Shown here in pieces: positions 13,520 through 24,879 of a stretch of 64,000 bases of DNA. The notes beneath the pieces are model-generated. The model made no database searches. It was not told where the DNA came from and saw only the letters and a program-made list of their open reading frames with translations. The position numbers and the translations under genes were made by a program. Numbering within the stretch: the stretch's first letter is position 1; each line of letters starts with the position of its first letter. This DNA comes from Mortierella sp. BCC40632 (Eukaryota; Mortierellomycota; Mortierellomycetes; Mortierellales; Mortierellaceae): contig WAEK01000017.1 of assembly GCA_011634665.1 (NCBI GenBank), positions 728,501-792,500 on the forward strand, read 5' to 3'.

Positions 13520-13782
13520 CCTGAATCCACAGAGGTTGGTCAAAGGTTCCAGGAGGAGAGAAGAAAGAAAAAGAAAATGTGACTGTTGGGTTGGCCTTTG
13601 AAGCTCAGAGTAGAGACGGGTTAGAGAATCGAGGACCCTGGATGATTTGGACAATCTCACTCACTCCTTGAACGACGATACATGGAACAACCGTTGGTGT
13701 GGAGAGAACTGGGGTAGAGAGAGACACTAGAACGCATGGTGATGTGGGTTAGGGAGCGTCGTTATCCAGTGACGAGAGCCCT

Positions 13783-13816
<34 letters not shown>

Positions 13817-14212
13817 TATCACACTCTGGATAGTTGTGGTTCGTGCCCTCTCCTGGGTTGACTCACAGCGATCGTCCTGTCAGACGGCTTTGCCCAATTG
13901 GAGAGATACTGTGCTCCTGACACATGCAAAAATCAACGGGCAGTTCGTGTGTTGGTGAGTCTTGTCTATGAGTCTCGTCTGTGAGTCTCATCTCTGATTG
14001 TGGGTGGGATTGATCCTTCACAAAGTCATCCTCCTTTCCTCTCGCTCTCTCTCACTCTCTCTCTCACTCTCTGTATCCTCATCTACTCTTTCTCTCCTCC
14101 TCTCCCTCCTCATCCTACCCATCTTTCATCCCTGAATCTCTGCTCCCGGCCCCTGATCTTCCCTCATTGCCGATCTGGTCTTGTGCATCGAGATCCTTAC
14201 CATTCAACCCAC
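13520..14212. promoter_or_regulatory. Divergent promoter region of CTF8 and the F-box gene
   Basis: Holds a (GA)15 run at 13785-13814 and, nearer the F-box gene, a CT-rich leader at 14031-14140 on the + strand. The open frame upstream of 14213 is translated CT-rich leader and is not taken as coding. Confidence 0.55.
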
Positions 14213-16533
14213 ATGTCTGCTCAAGCCTTACGTCCAACGAGCTGGTCTCAACTCGCCCCTGAGATTGTTCTCCATATCCTTTCCTACCTAGACTACCAAG
14301 AGAGCTCCTCCTACCTCTTACCCATTCTCACTCTCTGCAAGCCCTGGGCTCGACTTGCCTTGACCCTTCTCTATGAGCAGCCCGTCATCCCTTTTCAGAA
14401 TTGCAATGCCTTCCTTTGGACCCTTAGGCTCCAGGACCGTCTCGATATCAGTCGAGAGCCGATTTGGTACCCGAGCGATGCCTCAGGAGGTCATGGTGCC
14501 CATGACCCTGCAGCAGAGGCTCAGTTGGGAGTAGACTACCGCCATTTGGTCAAGAAGCCCTGTCGACTTGTCTGCACCAATATCTTGTCCAGACAGGATC
14601 TGACCCTACTTTGGGACCTAGAGAGCATCCTCTGGACTGTGCCTGCCTTTAAACCCTCCCCTACTTCGGGATTGTCGTCAGGGGCAAGCACACCCAAGCC
14701 AGCCTCATTTTCGACACTGTCATCCAGCTCGCCCACAGGCTCAGAGTCAGGGACAGCCTCCAGCTCGCCAGAATTGACTCATCGAGATCCCTTCCAGCCC
14801 GCTCCAGTCACGACCAGCCCTCCCACATCTCCCCCACAATCGGCACGGGCCGGTACACCAGGTTCAGCAAGAGCTGTCTTGGTACGAAGACCCAAGCGAT
14901 CAACTCCTCCACCAGGACCTGTTGTTATCCTTCTGGATATCTCGTATGTTATCAACGATGTTGTGTATCAAATGTTGAGCGATGTTGTCGGAATGAGACT
15001 TTATCGACTCGACTACAAGTGGATTCTCAACATCCCGCTCCAAGATCTGGTCAGTTCACATCTTGGGTTTATCAAGGTTCTCTCGCTGACAAGACCACCC
15101 ACCCGTGCAGGAGAGCTTTTGTATGTCGCACGACTGATCCAAGACGCGAGAGCATTGGACCCAAGGGTGGGAATTCACACCTTGAAATTGGACCAATGTC
15201 AAGCTGCAGGAACCACCGTACTTAAGGCGTTTGCTCAAGGATGTGGGTCAGCATTGACGACACTCGAGATTAGACAGCATGTCGTTATCCGTCCACAAGG
15301 AGGTGATCTTGCAGCTTTCCCTGTGGACTCTCCCTCTGACACAAGTCCTAGAATTCCCTCATCAGGAACAATGGGTACTCCTTGCCCGGATACAGTCGCT
15401 CAAGACAGGAGGCTCCAGCCAAATGAACAGTGTGTTCGTTGCGGAAATGTCGAGCAACGGCTTCCAGGAGACCAAAGCCAGCTGCCTGTGTTGCCTACTC
15501 CAGGTAATCTGGATCAGACATTCCACGGCCTTGGTCTCTCAGAAGGAGCATCAGAGGCTAGTACTGCAACCGAGGTTGCCGCGTCACCAGTGTCCGAGAA
15601 CGAACTGACCAATGTGGACCAAGAGGCAAGGATAGATCTTGCTCTCGCCGAATTCTCACAACACTGCCCTAAACTTGAACGGTTGCGGTTGTGCAATGTT
15701 ACTTATTTATCGGATGAGTCTCTAGTGGGCTTTATCCCAACTTCCGAGTCTCACAGGGGACTGGGCCAACATCAACCAGGTCTTCGAGAGATCGAGTTGC
15801 AGGATTCGTACTATGGTTCGCGTTTCACGATTGAGGGGCTGTTGGCTCTATGTGGACCCAACCTTGAGGAATTGGTGGTGGATCGAAAGTCTTGTTGGCG
15901 TGTTCGTGGAACGTCCAGCAGCAGCAGCAACACGGTCTCACCGCTTTGTAAGCCATGTTCACAGGAAGTGGCCGCTAAAATCGCAAGAGAGGCCAGTATG
16001 ACCACGGGCGATCGGATTGTTTTTGGGATGTTGGAAAAGCAATCCAAACGCGTGGCTGCCTTGCAGGGACGTGAGACTAGAGCAGCCTCTGTCGGAGTCA
16101 TGACTCCAACATCCAAATGGCGACTCAAGAAATTGGTGTTGAACGAACATTGGGTCACTGCTGAAGCCACGCGAGAGCTGATCACTAGCTGGAATTCGAC
16201 CCTGACAACACTTTCTCTCAGAATATGCTTCTGCCCGATCGAGGTATGGATCCAATCTTCTGGAAGTCTCGATCTGTCGTTTGCGACTGCATTTTGAGTA
16301 CTCAACAGACGACACGTTTTTTTTTTTTTTTTTAGGAATTGGCAGAGGCTCTGATGCCCAAGATTGTATCTGTTGCAGCACTCGAGTCTCTCACGCTCTC
16401 GTTAGTGTGGGTACGATCCGATGATCCTGTTCTTGATAACCTTGTCGATAGGCTCTTCAAGGCCCATGTCAATCTTGGATATATCGAAATCAACAGGCGT
16501 ATGTGGCATAAGCAGGATCAATTCGTACTCTAA
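14213..16533 (+). CDS. F-box protein with leucine-rich C-terminal region
   Basis: Probable substrate adaptor of an SCF ubiquitin ligase. Exons 14213-16243 and 16336-16533 give 742 residues. The F-box is at about 9-50: SWSQLAPEIVLHILSYLDYQ, then CKPWARLALTLLYEQPVI. A Ser/Pro/Thr-rich, probably disordered segment lies at about 145-235. It is followed by irregular leucine-rich segments (CPKLERLRLCNVTYLSDESL, GLREIELQD, LEELVVDRK, KLKKLVLNEHW-like, TLTTLSLRICFCP) typical of fungal F-box/LRR proteins. The second exon gives LESLTLSLVWVRSDDPVLDN and a 65-residue end. The start was chosen at MSAQALRP because the in-frame extension upstream (from 14000) is CT-rich leader. The target is unknown. Confidence 0.85.
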
Positions 16534-16850
16534 TCAGCGGGCATTTGTAGATCCTTCCTTCCTTCTCAGGCAAACCCAAAGCAGAAAAAGAAAAGAAAGC
16601 AAAAAGCGTGCCGTTCTGTGTCCCACCCCTTCTCTGTATTTTCTTTCCATACCATTGTCTACAGTCAGTGGAGAGAATTTCCTTCATGAAAACCCAAACG
16701 GTTATTATACCCCTCTCCCATCCTCAAACCATCTCACAGCCATGATCTGATTGTGGAGCATGGTACTGTGATCTGGCCAGGTCTAGTCTTGTGTATGCAA
16801 TAGTAAAAAAAAAAAAAAGGGAAGAACAAAGAAAATAAGAATAACCGCGG
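16534..16850. other. Convergent 3' regions of the F-box and IMPACT genes
   Basis: No gene seen; contains an A14 run at 16804-16817. It should hold both 3' UTRs. Confidence 0.5.
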
Positions 16851-18121
16851 TCACTTCCTCTTGTCGTTCCTGTGGCCTCCTTTCTTCTTTTTATCAGACG
16901 ATGATCCCGCATCGCCTTGTTTGATGTATCCGCAATCGTCCAGTAGCTGCCTTGCTGCATTGTTAATGTGTTTGAACCGATCTGCGCTCAATGGGATGCC
17001 TCCATACCATCTATAAAGTTGAGTGATTCCGAGAAAGCGACGCGTTAAACACTCAGGAACAAAGAAAGGATCGCGCTAAAGTTCGAGTTGCATTTTTTTT
17101 TTTTTTTTACCTGGATACGACAACAATAACGTTTTTTACGTCAAGGATGGTCATCAAGTGTAGTAACCTGCTTCCAGCTGCTGTTTCTCCATCATCATCA
17201 TTATCTATTAGGGATTGTATTTGAGTGTCAGTTTGCGGACCAAATAGAATTCATCGTAAAAAAAAAAAAAAATCCGAGACACTTGCCTTGAGCAATGGTC
17301 CCATTCTCGTTCTCAATTCGAAATGCCATGATGTTATGCGTTGCCTTGATCACCTTCTTGTTCTCCTGCTTGAGCTGCTGGATCATCCAGGGAGCATGAC
17401 TCGCTTGCGTGATCGGTGCCAGGTGTGCAACAAAGACACTCTTTCGGTCAACAATCGGGGCGCCGGTCTTGATCTGGAACGTGGGTGCATCAGCTCCAAC
17501 AAGGACACTCCGTATCCTATGTCCATCAGTGGAGAGGTTAGGGACAGTCGAAGGTGAGGAAGGATCTTGTTGTTCGTCCGAGGCAAAGTAATCGGTTGTT
17601 GTCTTGTTCAATGTCTCTGCAACGTCGTCATCTACATCCTTGTCACTCGCTGAACCAGATTGTGTGCGAGAGCCAGAAGCCTGCTCCTGTTGTTCCAGTT
17701 GTTCGAGATAAGATCGAAGCCATTCAATCCACGAAAACACAATAACTTCACCCGGAACAAAGCAACTTTCGAGGCCCTGGCCAATCTCTTGGACATGAGT
17801 GTCTGTCAGGCGCAAGGTGCCATAGTAGATACTCACAATCTCATGCAAGGGCGGTGTGGAAACATTGGACTCTGGATAACCTGTTGGGAAGTAGACCTTG
17901 AGTTCTAGTTCTTTTCGGTTGTTGATATGATGGCTTCCACCGCCGTTGCTGACTTCTACTGTTGGGTCGTGGTCAAAGTCGGGTTCTTCAAGCGAAACTT
18001 TGAGAGCGTAGATGGCAGCACCGTTGTTGAGAGAGGATTCGGAAGGGAGATGATAGAATGCGGAAGGGCCGTAGATAGAGACGATCGCAAGGGTTTCTTC
18101 CTCCAATGCAGAATTGTCCAT
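16851..18121 (-). CDS. YIH1: IMPACT/Yih1 family protein (RWD domain plus UPF0029)
   Basis: Yih1/IMPACT binds Gcn1 through its RWD domain and restrains activation of the eIF2α kinase Gcn2 in the cytoplasm. Exons 18121-17287, 17204-17111, 17010-16851 give 362 residues. RWD domain about 5-140: the start LEEETLAIVSIYG and the YFPTGYPESNVSTPPLHEI motif. A Ser/Asp-rich linker covers about 150-200. The UPF0029 domain (215-340) shows DRKSVFVAHLAPI, KATHNIMAFRI, DDDGETAAGSRLLHLM, VIVVVSRWYGG and RFKHINNAAR. The tail is Lys/Arg-rich. The first intron begins with GC, not GT: only CAAG|gcaagt restores QDNDDDGE in frame. It is divergent from the eS31 gene. Confidence 0.92.
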
Positions 18122-18785
18122 TGGAAGAGCAGAGTGGCGTGGGAAAAAGAGAGAAAGAGTGAGAGAGAGAGAAAGAGGAAGAGAGAAAGAGAGAATAGGT
18201 GGATGGATGTGTCCAGGTAAGAGGAATGAGAATGCTATTTCATGGGTCGGACCACATCAGGAACGACTCGGGCTCAGTCGGTGGACTGGGCGCGTTCCTA
18301 CTGCTTAACACTCACTGGAGCGAAAGGACTCTTCAAAGTCCAAGCCACTTCAGTCTCCAAAAAAATTTTCGGACGACAAAACAGGATGCGCGATGCATTG
18401 ATGGGGATCCTTCTCTTCTCCATTCATCGTCTTTCAAATAGTGAGGAAGGTGCGTCTCATCATCGTCTGAGGCGGCAGTCTTTCAGAAAAGCGCAGGACA
18501 AAAAGAGTGGCGACCAATAGAGACCAGGGCCAGAAATAGGAAAAGAAAAGAGAAAGAGAGAGAAAAGCAAGAGCAGTGTCTACATCTTGCAGTGAAGATC
18601 TTGAGAGAGAGAGAGAAACCAGCTCATCTTGGTCTGGATGCAACGCTTTTCAAACTTCGCCCACTGACAACTTGTCTCATCATCCAACATCACTCACATG
18701 AACAAATTATTATAGATTCCTTTTCGAGCCAAGAAAAACAATCTAATTATTTGAAAGGCTTTACCCCCCACCGTAACGCACCACC
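18122..18785. promoter_or_regulatory. Divergent promoter region of IMPACT and Ubl–eS31
   Basis: GA-rich sequence at 18146-18195 (CT-rich when read from the IMPACT gene) and a further GA run near 18603-18616. The 90 bases before the eS31 start are A/T-rich with the start context CACCACCATGC. No other gene. Confidence 0.5.
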
Positions 18786-19456
18786 ATGCAATACTTTGTC
18801 AAGTCCCTTTCTGGCCAGACCTTGGCCTTCAGCGCCCAGTCCGGCGAGAGCGTCAGCCATGTCATGGCCATGATCCAGGAGCGTGAGGGTAATGACGATA
18901 ATATCCCTTTTACTCAATCTATGCCCCTTTTTGACTCTCTTTCCTCCAGCAATCAGACGCCTTTCGATTTATGAGAAGGTTGCCTCTCAGGAACCATGTT
19001 TGATCTCTGAAGACTGACCAGGAGCCTTTACCTCTCTTTTACTCAACAACCTACATGGATCCCGGATTATCCCATTTTCTTTTTTAAACAGGCGTCTCTG
19101 CCGCCTCTCAGCGCCTCTCGTTCGCTGGCAAGACTCTTTCGTCCGAGATGCTCTTGGCCGATATCCCCGCCATGTCGACCTTGGATCTCAACGTCGATCT
19201 TTTGGGAGGTGCCAAGAAGCGCAAAAAAAAGACCTACACCACCCCCAAGAAGATCAAGCACAAGAAGAGAAAGGTCAAGTTGGCCGTTCTCAAGTTCTAC
19301 CAGGTTGATGGCAACGGCAAGATCACCCGTCTTCGTCGTGAGTGCCCCTCCGAGACCTGCGGTGCTGGTGTCTTCATGGCCTGGCACCACGACCGCCAGT
19401 ACTGCGGTCGCTGCGGTCTTACCTACGTCTTCAAGAAGGAGGGCGAGACTGCTTAA
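18786..19456 (+). CDS. Ubiquitin-like protein fused to ribosomal protein eS31 (S27a), diverged ubiquitin half
   Basis: Precursor that should be cut after GG to release eS31, a zinc-ribbon protein of the 40S beak. Exons 18786-18888 and 19092-19456 give 155 residues. Residues 75-155 are a normal eS31: [38 protein letters not shown], and Cys pairs CPSETC and CGRC for zinc. Residues 1-74 align with ubiquitin (76 residues) but are strongly changed. Of ubiquitin's seven lysines only K6 and K48 remain (K11Q, K27M, K29M, K33R; K63 gone). Ile44 is Ser, two residues are missing, and the tail is VDLLGG instead of LRLRGG, so the E1-contact Arg72 is lost. The frame and splice site are clean, so this is not decay. 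It resembles the logic of FUBI–eS30 in animals. The eS31 half is certain; the role of the other half is unknown. Confidence 0.95.
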
Positions 19457-20024
19457 AGCAGACTCTTTTTTTTGCTCCCCTGAGAATCTCGCAAGGGAAA
19501 AGATAATTCTTCAATATTTGAAGTCTTGTCTTTTGTTGAAAGGTCAAGGGCTTTCTTTTGGTTGCATTTGTGCATAGTACAGAGGCGATAATAAAGAAAG
19601 AGGGACTTGACAAAGAAAAAAAAAAAACCAACTTTGCTATTGTTTTGTATGTTCTGGTTGTTCTTTTCTAGCATTCCCGAGATTCAGGTGGTCTGGGGTA
19701 GGGGGAGAGGTCCAAATATACAGTTTTTTTCCTTTATCATTATATGCTACCGGAGTACTAAAATGCTAGGTGCTCGTGCTTTTGGTCTGCTTTCTTCAGT
19801 CGACCGACTCTAGTTAACTTTTTCTTATTTTTTTTTTCTTTTTTCTTCTTTTTTTGTTTTGTTCCTTCAGTCCTCATGATCCTAAGAAATGGGCTGGCTC
19901 ATTTACCACCAAGCAACAATATGTGTGTAAAGATAGCTTCCATGATAATCCTGCTCAGCTTTTTTTTTTTCTTTCGGGTATCACACCAAAGGCCATCCAT
20001 ACTATCACGGGCTAGTCAGACTCT
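19457..20024. other. Convergent 3' regions of eS31 and prohibitin genes
   Basis: No gene seen. T-rich runs at 19826-19858 and 19961-19970; presumed 3' UTRs. Confidence 0.5.
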
Positions 20025-21743
20025 TTAAACGGGAACGTTCAAGAGCATGTTGTTGCCCTTCTGGTTAGGGAGGTAGGTGACATTCTTGGCGTGTGCCAAT
20101 GTACCAGCAATATCCTTGGAGGCCTCAATGCGACGGAGCTCAATGAGACCGACACCGGCCTTCTCCAATGATGCAGAAATAACCTCAGCAGCGTGGCTAT
20201 AGAAATTAAAGGGAGAGGTGTAGAGCACAATCAGGGTCAATATACAGTTTTTTCCTCCGATAACTACAAGCATCTGTCAAAGCAAATCTCGCAGATTGGA
20301 CTTACGCTTCACCCTCGGCTCTGATAATAGCGGCGTTCTTCTCCTGCTCAGCCTTCTCGACAATGAACTTGGCGCGTTCTAGTGTCATAGTTTTAAGAGT
20401 GAAGAAGGGTAGTACGAGTTAGTCTCCAGAGTCTAATACTTACTGGGAGTCTTTTCACCAGTGATATTCTAAATCAACATGACATACCGGCTTCCTGCTG
20501 AGCGATCTGCTTCTGCTCGACGGCGTTGGTGAAATCGCGACCGAAGGTCATGGTCGTCTAGATCCAGATGATAGAGGATTCAAGAATAAAGTAGAAAAAC
20601 TGGTTTAGCTTGTTGTTGTTGCATCAATGGAGCTTAAACAACAGCAACAGAGTATTGCCCACTTACGATGGAAACATCCTCGAGCTCGATGTGGAACTCA
20701 CGGGCTCGCTTAGCAAGATCCTCACGAATCTTGGAGGAGACGAGCTCACGCTGAGTGATCAACTCACCAGCATCGAATTGGGCGACGATCGACTTCAACA
20801 CTTCGTTACCGATCGAGGGCAAGACACGCTCGTCATAGTCAAGACCGAGTCCCTGATAGATCTGAGAAAGGTTCTTGACATCGGGGCGGTGGAGAACACG
20901 GAGCGACAAGGTGACCATCTGCATATCCTTCGATCCTGTTGTCGTTGAGATGTTGCGGGGCTTGGTGCGGACGTCGAACTGGATAGCCCTCTGCAACCAA
21001 GGGATCAAGAAGTGTGTGCCCTCACCCACGGGCTTAGGCTTGACTCCCTCCAATCTGTCAAAGATAACGGCGCGGTAACCTCCCTGAACTATCAAAGGGT
21101 TGAAAATGGAGTGAAGGTTTGAGTGACACGATCGGATCGGATCAGGGCGGGGAGGGTATGGGAGTGCCCTGTCGGACGGAAGCAAGGGCTGTATCGATCA
21201 AGTCGTTTTCGCCGAGCAGGCGATCCTTTCCAAAGATTTGTCCATTTGATTTGCAGCCAAAGTCGTTGGTACTGGCACCACAAAGGGTCAACAGGGAGGG
21301 GGGAGGGGGTTGCAATAGTGAAAGGGGCTGTAGCCGGAGTGTCTCCGGGCCTTCCTTTGTTATGACAAGGGGAATAAATACTGGTGTCCATTGCTCATTG
21401 AGATGTCCGGGGCTAGATCCGATATACTCCGTCGTGTCCGTGCTTTCGGAATTAAAACGTCTGGCTCATGAAGCGATTGTCGGATAACAGCAGTGTCGTG
21501 ACCAAGAGTGTCATTTGTTGGCGACAGTCCGGTAATTGTGGATCTGACGGGAATGAATCGACTGATCCTCGTTGTCCTGACATAACAGAGCACAGGAAAG
21601 CCTAGCACGAGACTAACAAACCAGGGCGACCCCAAAATTTCACAGCAAATGTTCTTACCATCGTACATCGAGTACTGCAAGAAGGAGACGGCAGCACCGA
21701 CAGGGATGGCAATCTTGGAGACTGTGCTGAGGATTGCAGACAT
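20025..21743 (-). CDS. PHB1: Prohibitin 1
   Basis: Subunit of the ring-shaped prohibitin complex of the mitochondrial inner membrane, which holds and organises membrane proteins and m-AAA protease. Exons 21743-21659, 21088-20667, 20557-20488, 20378-20306, 20196-20025 give 273 residues, matching the family (272-287). An uncleaved hydrophobic N-terminus (about 10-30: [18 protein letters not shown]) is the membrane anchor. The SPFH/PHB domain follows: [68 protein letters not shown] and [14 protein letters not shown]. The C-terminal coiled coil has [20 protein letters not shown], and the family terminus [15 protein letters not shown] is present. The first intron (570 bases) is long for this window. 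Confidence 0.96.
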
Positions 21744-21938
21744 GGTGAGTGGAGATCGTGTGGGTGGAGGAGGAGAAGGAAAGGAGAGGATAAATGGGAG
21801 CTCTCGAGAAAGCAAGTCCCCTTTCTCTTCCTCAGCGTTCCTCTCAGTCTCGGGTCCCAAAATGGTGTTTTGCCATGATCCACCCTTAAGTCAGATGTTT
21901 TATTGTCCTGTCCTCTCTATTCTACTTTTTTGACTCTT

Positions 21939-22348
21939 TCACGCCAATGCACCCATGGGGTCATAGGCAGGCAGGACATTGACTTGCTGCTCGAGCACAT
22001 CCAGGTACTCTTGAGGGACAATGTCCTTTTCAAGCACAATCTGGTAGACAAATTCGCTGAACCAAGCATCGCTCATCGTCAGATAGCCCTTGTCACCTCC
22101 AACATCTCCCCAGCTGTTCTCAACGCGCCAGCGGATAGGCTTGCCACTTTCGTCCAAATGAACACCTGTAAAGACCATCGCATGGGTCATCAAGCTCTCG
22201 CCATGAATCAGTCGCTCAGCCTTGTTCATGGTAAACTTGACGTTGAAGGCGAGATCATATTGGAAGACCTTGGGATCGAGAATACCACTTTCCCGATGCA
22301 TGTACTTTCCAACGTCTGCACCGAACCAGACCTATTCCGCGCAATAGA

Positions 22349-22384
<36 letters not shown>

Positions 22385-23969
22385 TTGGTAAGCTATACTC
22401 AGACTTTTCTTGGTGTTTCTGTTCAATTCGTAAAAAAAAAAAAGGCAGAGTCACATACTGGCTTTCCAGTTTTGAGTTTCTTGATAGCTAGTTCCTTGAG
22501 ACTCTCGATGGGCGTGTTAATATAGCGGATCGGACGACCTCCGGAAATATTGCCCAGGTACTGGACCGTGTAAAGAGCAAAGGTCTGGTTACGGGGGTCA
22601 TTGATCAGCGAGACAGTGTCACTGATCTACAATTGCAATTTTTAAAAAAGAGCTCTTTGGTTAGAAATAAAGACCTCCTTTGACTCATCCCGCCTTCCAC
22701 CCATCATGAGAAAAAACATGATAGACCCAGGACATTACCGGGTATCCGATATGTTCACGGAAGTAGACTTGTGGGGTCAGATCGCTGAACTCAAAGTAGG
22801 CCTTGTCCTTGTTACGGAATGCCCAGGTGAAAGGTTTTTTGGGTGGCTCACCAAGGGTGATGGCCAAGATGTTATAAATCTCCTGAAGATACTTTTCTTT
22901 GTTCTGGCGCAAATCCTGAACAGAAAGTCCCTGTTCGGCTTGTCTTCGGAGAAGGACTGCGTAGTCACGAAGCTTTGAGAGAACCAAGGCGTTGAGCTTG
23001 CCTGTGTTGGAGGAACTGAAGCTTTCGGGATAAAGAGCCTTGGGAACAACACCGTAGCGATTGACCAAGTTGACAAACATGTCCCATTGACCGCCATCAC
23101 TCACAGGCTCCTTCAACAGATGCTGTACAACACGATCATTCACATTTTTCTCTCGGAGGTCAATCATACATTCCAAGAACCCTATTGGAAGAAAAGTTTG
23201 AGAGTCATGAGATCTCATTAGAATACAAATACATCTCCAATCCAGTAAGGTCTTGGGAACCGAAAGGCGTTTTGGGGGGAGGAAGAGAAAGGAGAGAAAA
23301 GAGAGCCTTACAGTTGCACTTCTCAAACTTGTCCCAGAAAAAGAGATAACCCTGAGAAAGCTCAAACTCCTCGAGGTTGTACTTTTTCATAACTTCAATA
23401 CGGAAGACATTCAAGCCGGCAAAGATCCAGCATCGTCCAGAGCTCTTTTGGTTGGTTACCATGCTCTCAATGGGGATCTTGGTGTTGAAAACATGGTTGT
23501 CTCCAATCATGACATCTCGGTTCGTGATCAACGTTGTAAAGTCGATGGAGTGAGCCGCATTCTGGACCATTCGGTTCTTGGGGTCCGCATTAAAGTCATT
23601 GCTACTCGTTTGAAAGAGTAAAATAAAACAAATGGTAATAGTAAAAAGCTGTGCGTCAGTACGGGATTCTTGACTCATATCAATACCGAGTGAAGGCGAA
23701 ACCCGACATGGTTACCTGATTTGTTTCACGGCATCTTTACGGACATTAGCCTCAGGGACGTTGACTCCACTTGGCTCAGTGAGGATGGGTGACGAGTCAG
23801 AGGAGCTGTTGGACTTCATGTCGACGTATGCTGGTGGGTTTTTGGATCGAGAAGGGGTGTAGGATGGGAGGTCGCTCTGGCGTGATTCTCGGCGAATAAT
23901 AGTTGGTGCTGAAGATTTGTCAATGTTCTTGGATGAAAGACAGCTAAAAGAGAACGGGAAGGAAGGCAT
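21939..23969 (-). CDS. Bleomycin hydrolase (cysteine aminopeptidase, peptidase C1B)
   Basis: Homohexameric cytosolic cysteine protease (yeast Lap3/Gal6, human BLMH) with aminopeptidase and homocysteine-thiolactonase activity. Exons 23969-23716, 23604-23312, 23181-22739, 22626-22459, 22331-21939 give 516 residues. The catalytic triad is visible: Cys in [18 protein letters not shown], His in [11 protein letters not shown], Asn in WRVENSWGD. Other family marks are [43 protein letters not shown] and [10 protein letters not shown]. The chain ends in [11 protein letters not shown]; the C-terminal Ala occupies the active site in this family. The N-terminal ~60 residues are Ser/Pro-rich and may be a targeting or disordered extension. 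An upstream ATG at 24379 could make an alternative first exon. The region between exons 4 and 5 holds a (GA)n run (22350-22384) in the intron. Confidence 0.94.
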
Positions 23970-24879
23970 GGGTAAAAGTGAAGAGGACAAGCTCAAAAGG
24001 GGAGGGGGGACGTGAGAACTCGAATGGGTGACGATAGACAAAGGGTGAGAAAGGAAGAAAGGAAGAAGATAAGTCGAGGGGTGTTCAATGCGTTTTCAAC
24101 TGTCCCTGAGCGCAACTCATGACCAACCTGTTCTCGGATGCCTCTCCCAGAGCGGCGCACGCAAGCCAAGGTAATGCATCTCTTTTCTTCCCATTTGTCT
24201 AGAGCGCGATTCCCAGTCGAGACCGTGTGTAAACGCCAAACAAAGTTAACTTGAACCGTTGGTACTCTCTCGTGATAACAGCGCCCCATTGGGCCTGGAA
24301 AAGACAAACGCTGCCTCATTTGGGAAACATGGTGCAGCACCTTTCCAGCACCAAGGGCTTGTATTGTCAATTGACGCATATTCTCGAGTGGCTCTTATGC
24401 AATAAACAATAGGATTGCTTCACACACTCTTGCATGTCCATCGCGCTTTCTATATGCCTTGGAGGAGTGAAGCTTGGCGATGGAATTGGTGTGGGAACAA
24501 CCTCTGTGCTACGCTTGAGCGTTGTGATTTTGTGTCAAGCCATCGTTGGTCAGAGGAGAAGGGGTGACGCGCCAGTTCTATGATCCAACGACTAGACATT
24601 GCTTGCTACCATTCTTTTTTGCCCACTATCATGGCGAGTAAGAGTCGCCTGTCAGCAGTCGAACAAGTTCTCAATGTCTGTCTTTGGTCTCAACTCTCAA
24701 GCCATTTTGGTCCAGGCAATTCCAACAGCCCAAGTTATGAGATAAACACGTGATCATGCGGGGGAGTGAGGTTTGCGGCATGGACGCTGCTCACCAGTTC
24801 CATTCTTGAGCAAACTAGATGCCTCACACTTTGAACATCATCAGCAGCTCCCAGGATTAGAGTGTAAACAAAGTTCGAC
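23970..24879. promoter_or_regulatory. Divergent region between bleomycin hydrolase and CASP genes
   Basis: Contains a minus-strand open frame from an ATG at 24379 that runs into the bleomycin hydrolase leader. It is Arg-rich at its start and could be an alternative first exon encoding a targeting sequence, but no family match supports it. Otherwise promoter sequence. Confidence 0.4.

Noticed and set aside
14000..14212. N-terminal extension of the F-box protein by 71 residues
   Set aside because: It is CT-rich leader sequence; the ATG at 14213 has a good context and lies just before the F-box.
21744..21860. N-terminal extension of prohibitin 1
   Set aside because: Prohibitins start with the short hydrophobic anchor; [10 protein letters not shown] at 21743 fits the family length.
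24041..24379. Upstream minus-strand exon for bleomycin hydrolase
   Set aside because: Possible, but no conserved sequence is involved and the ATG at 23969 gives a complete protein; kept only as an alternative.
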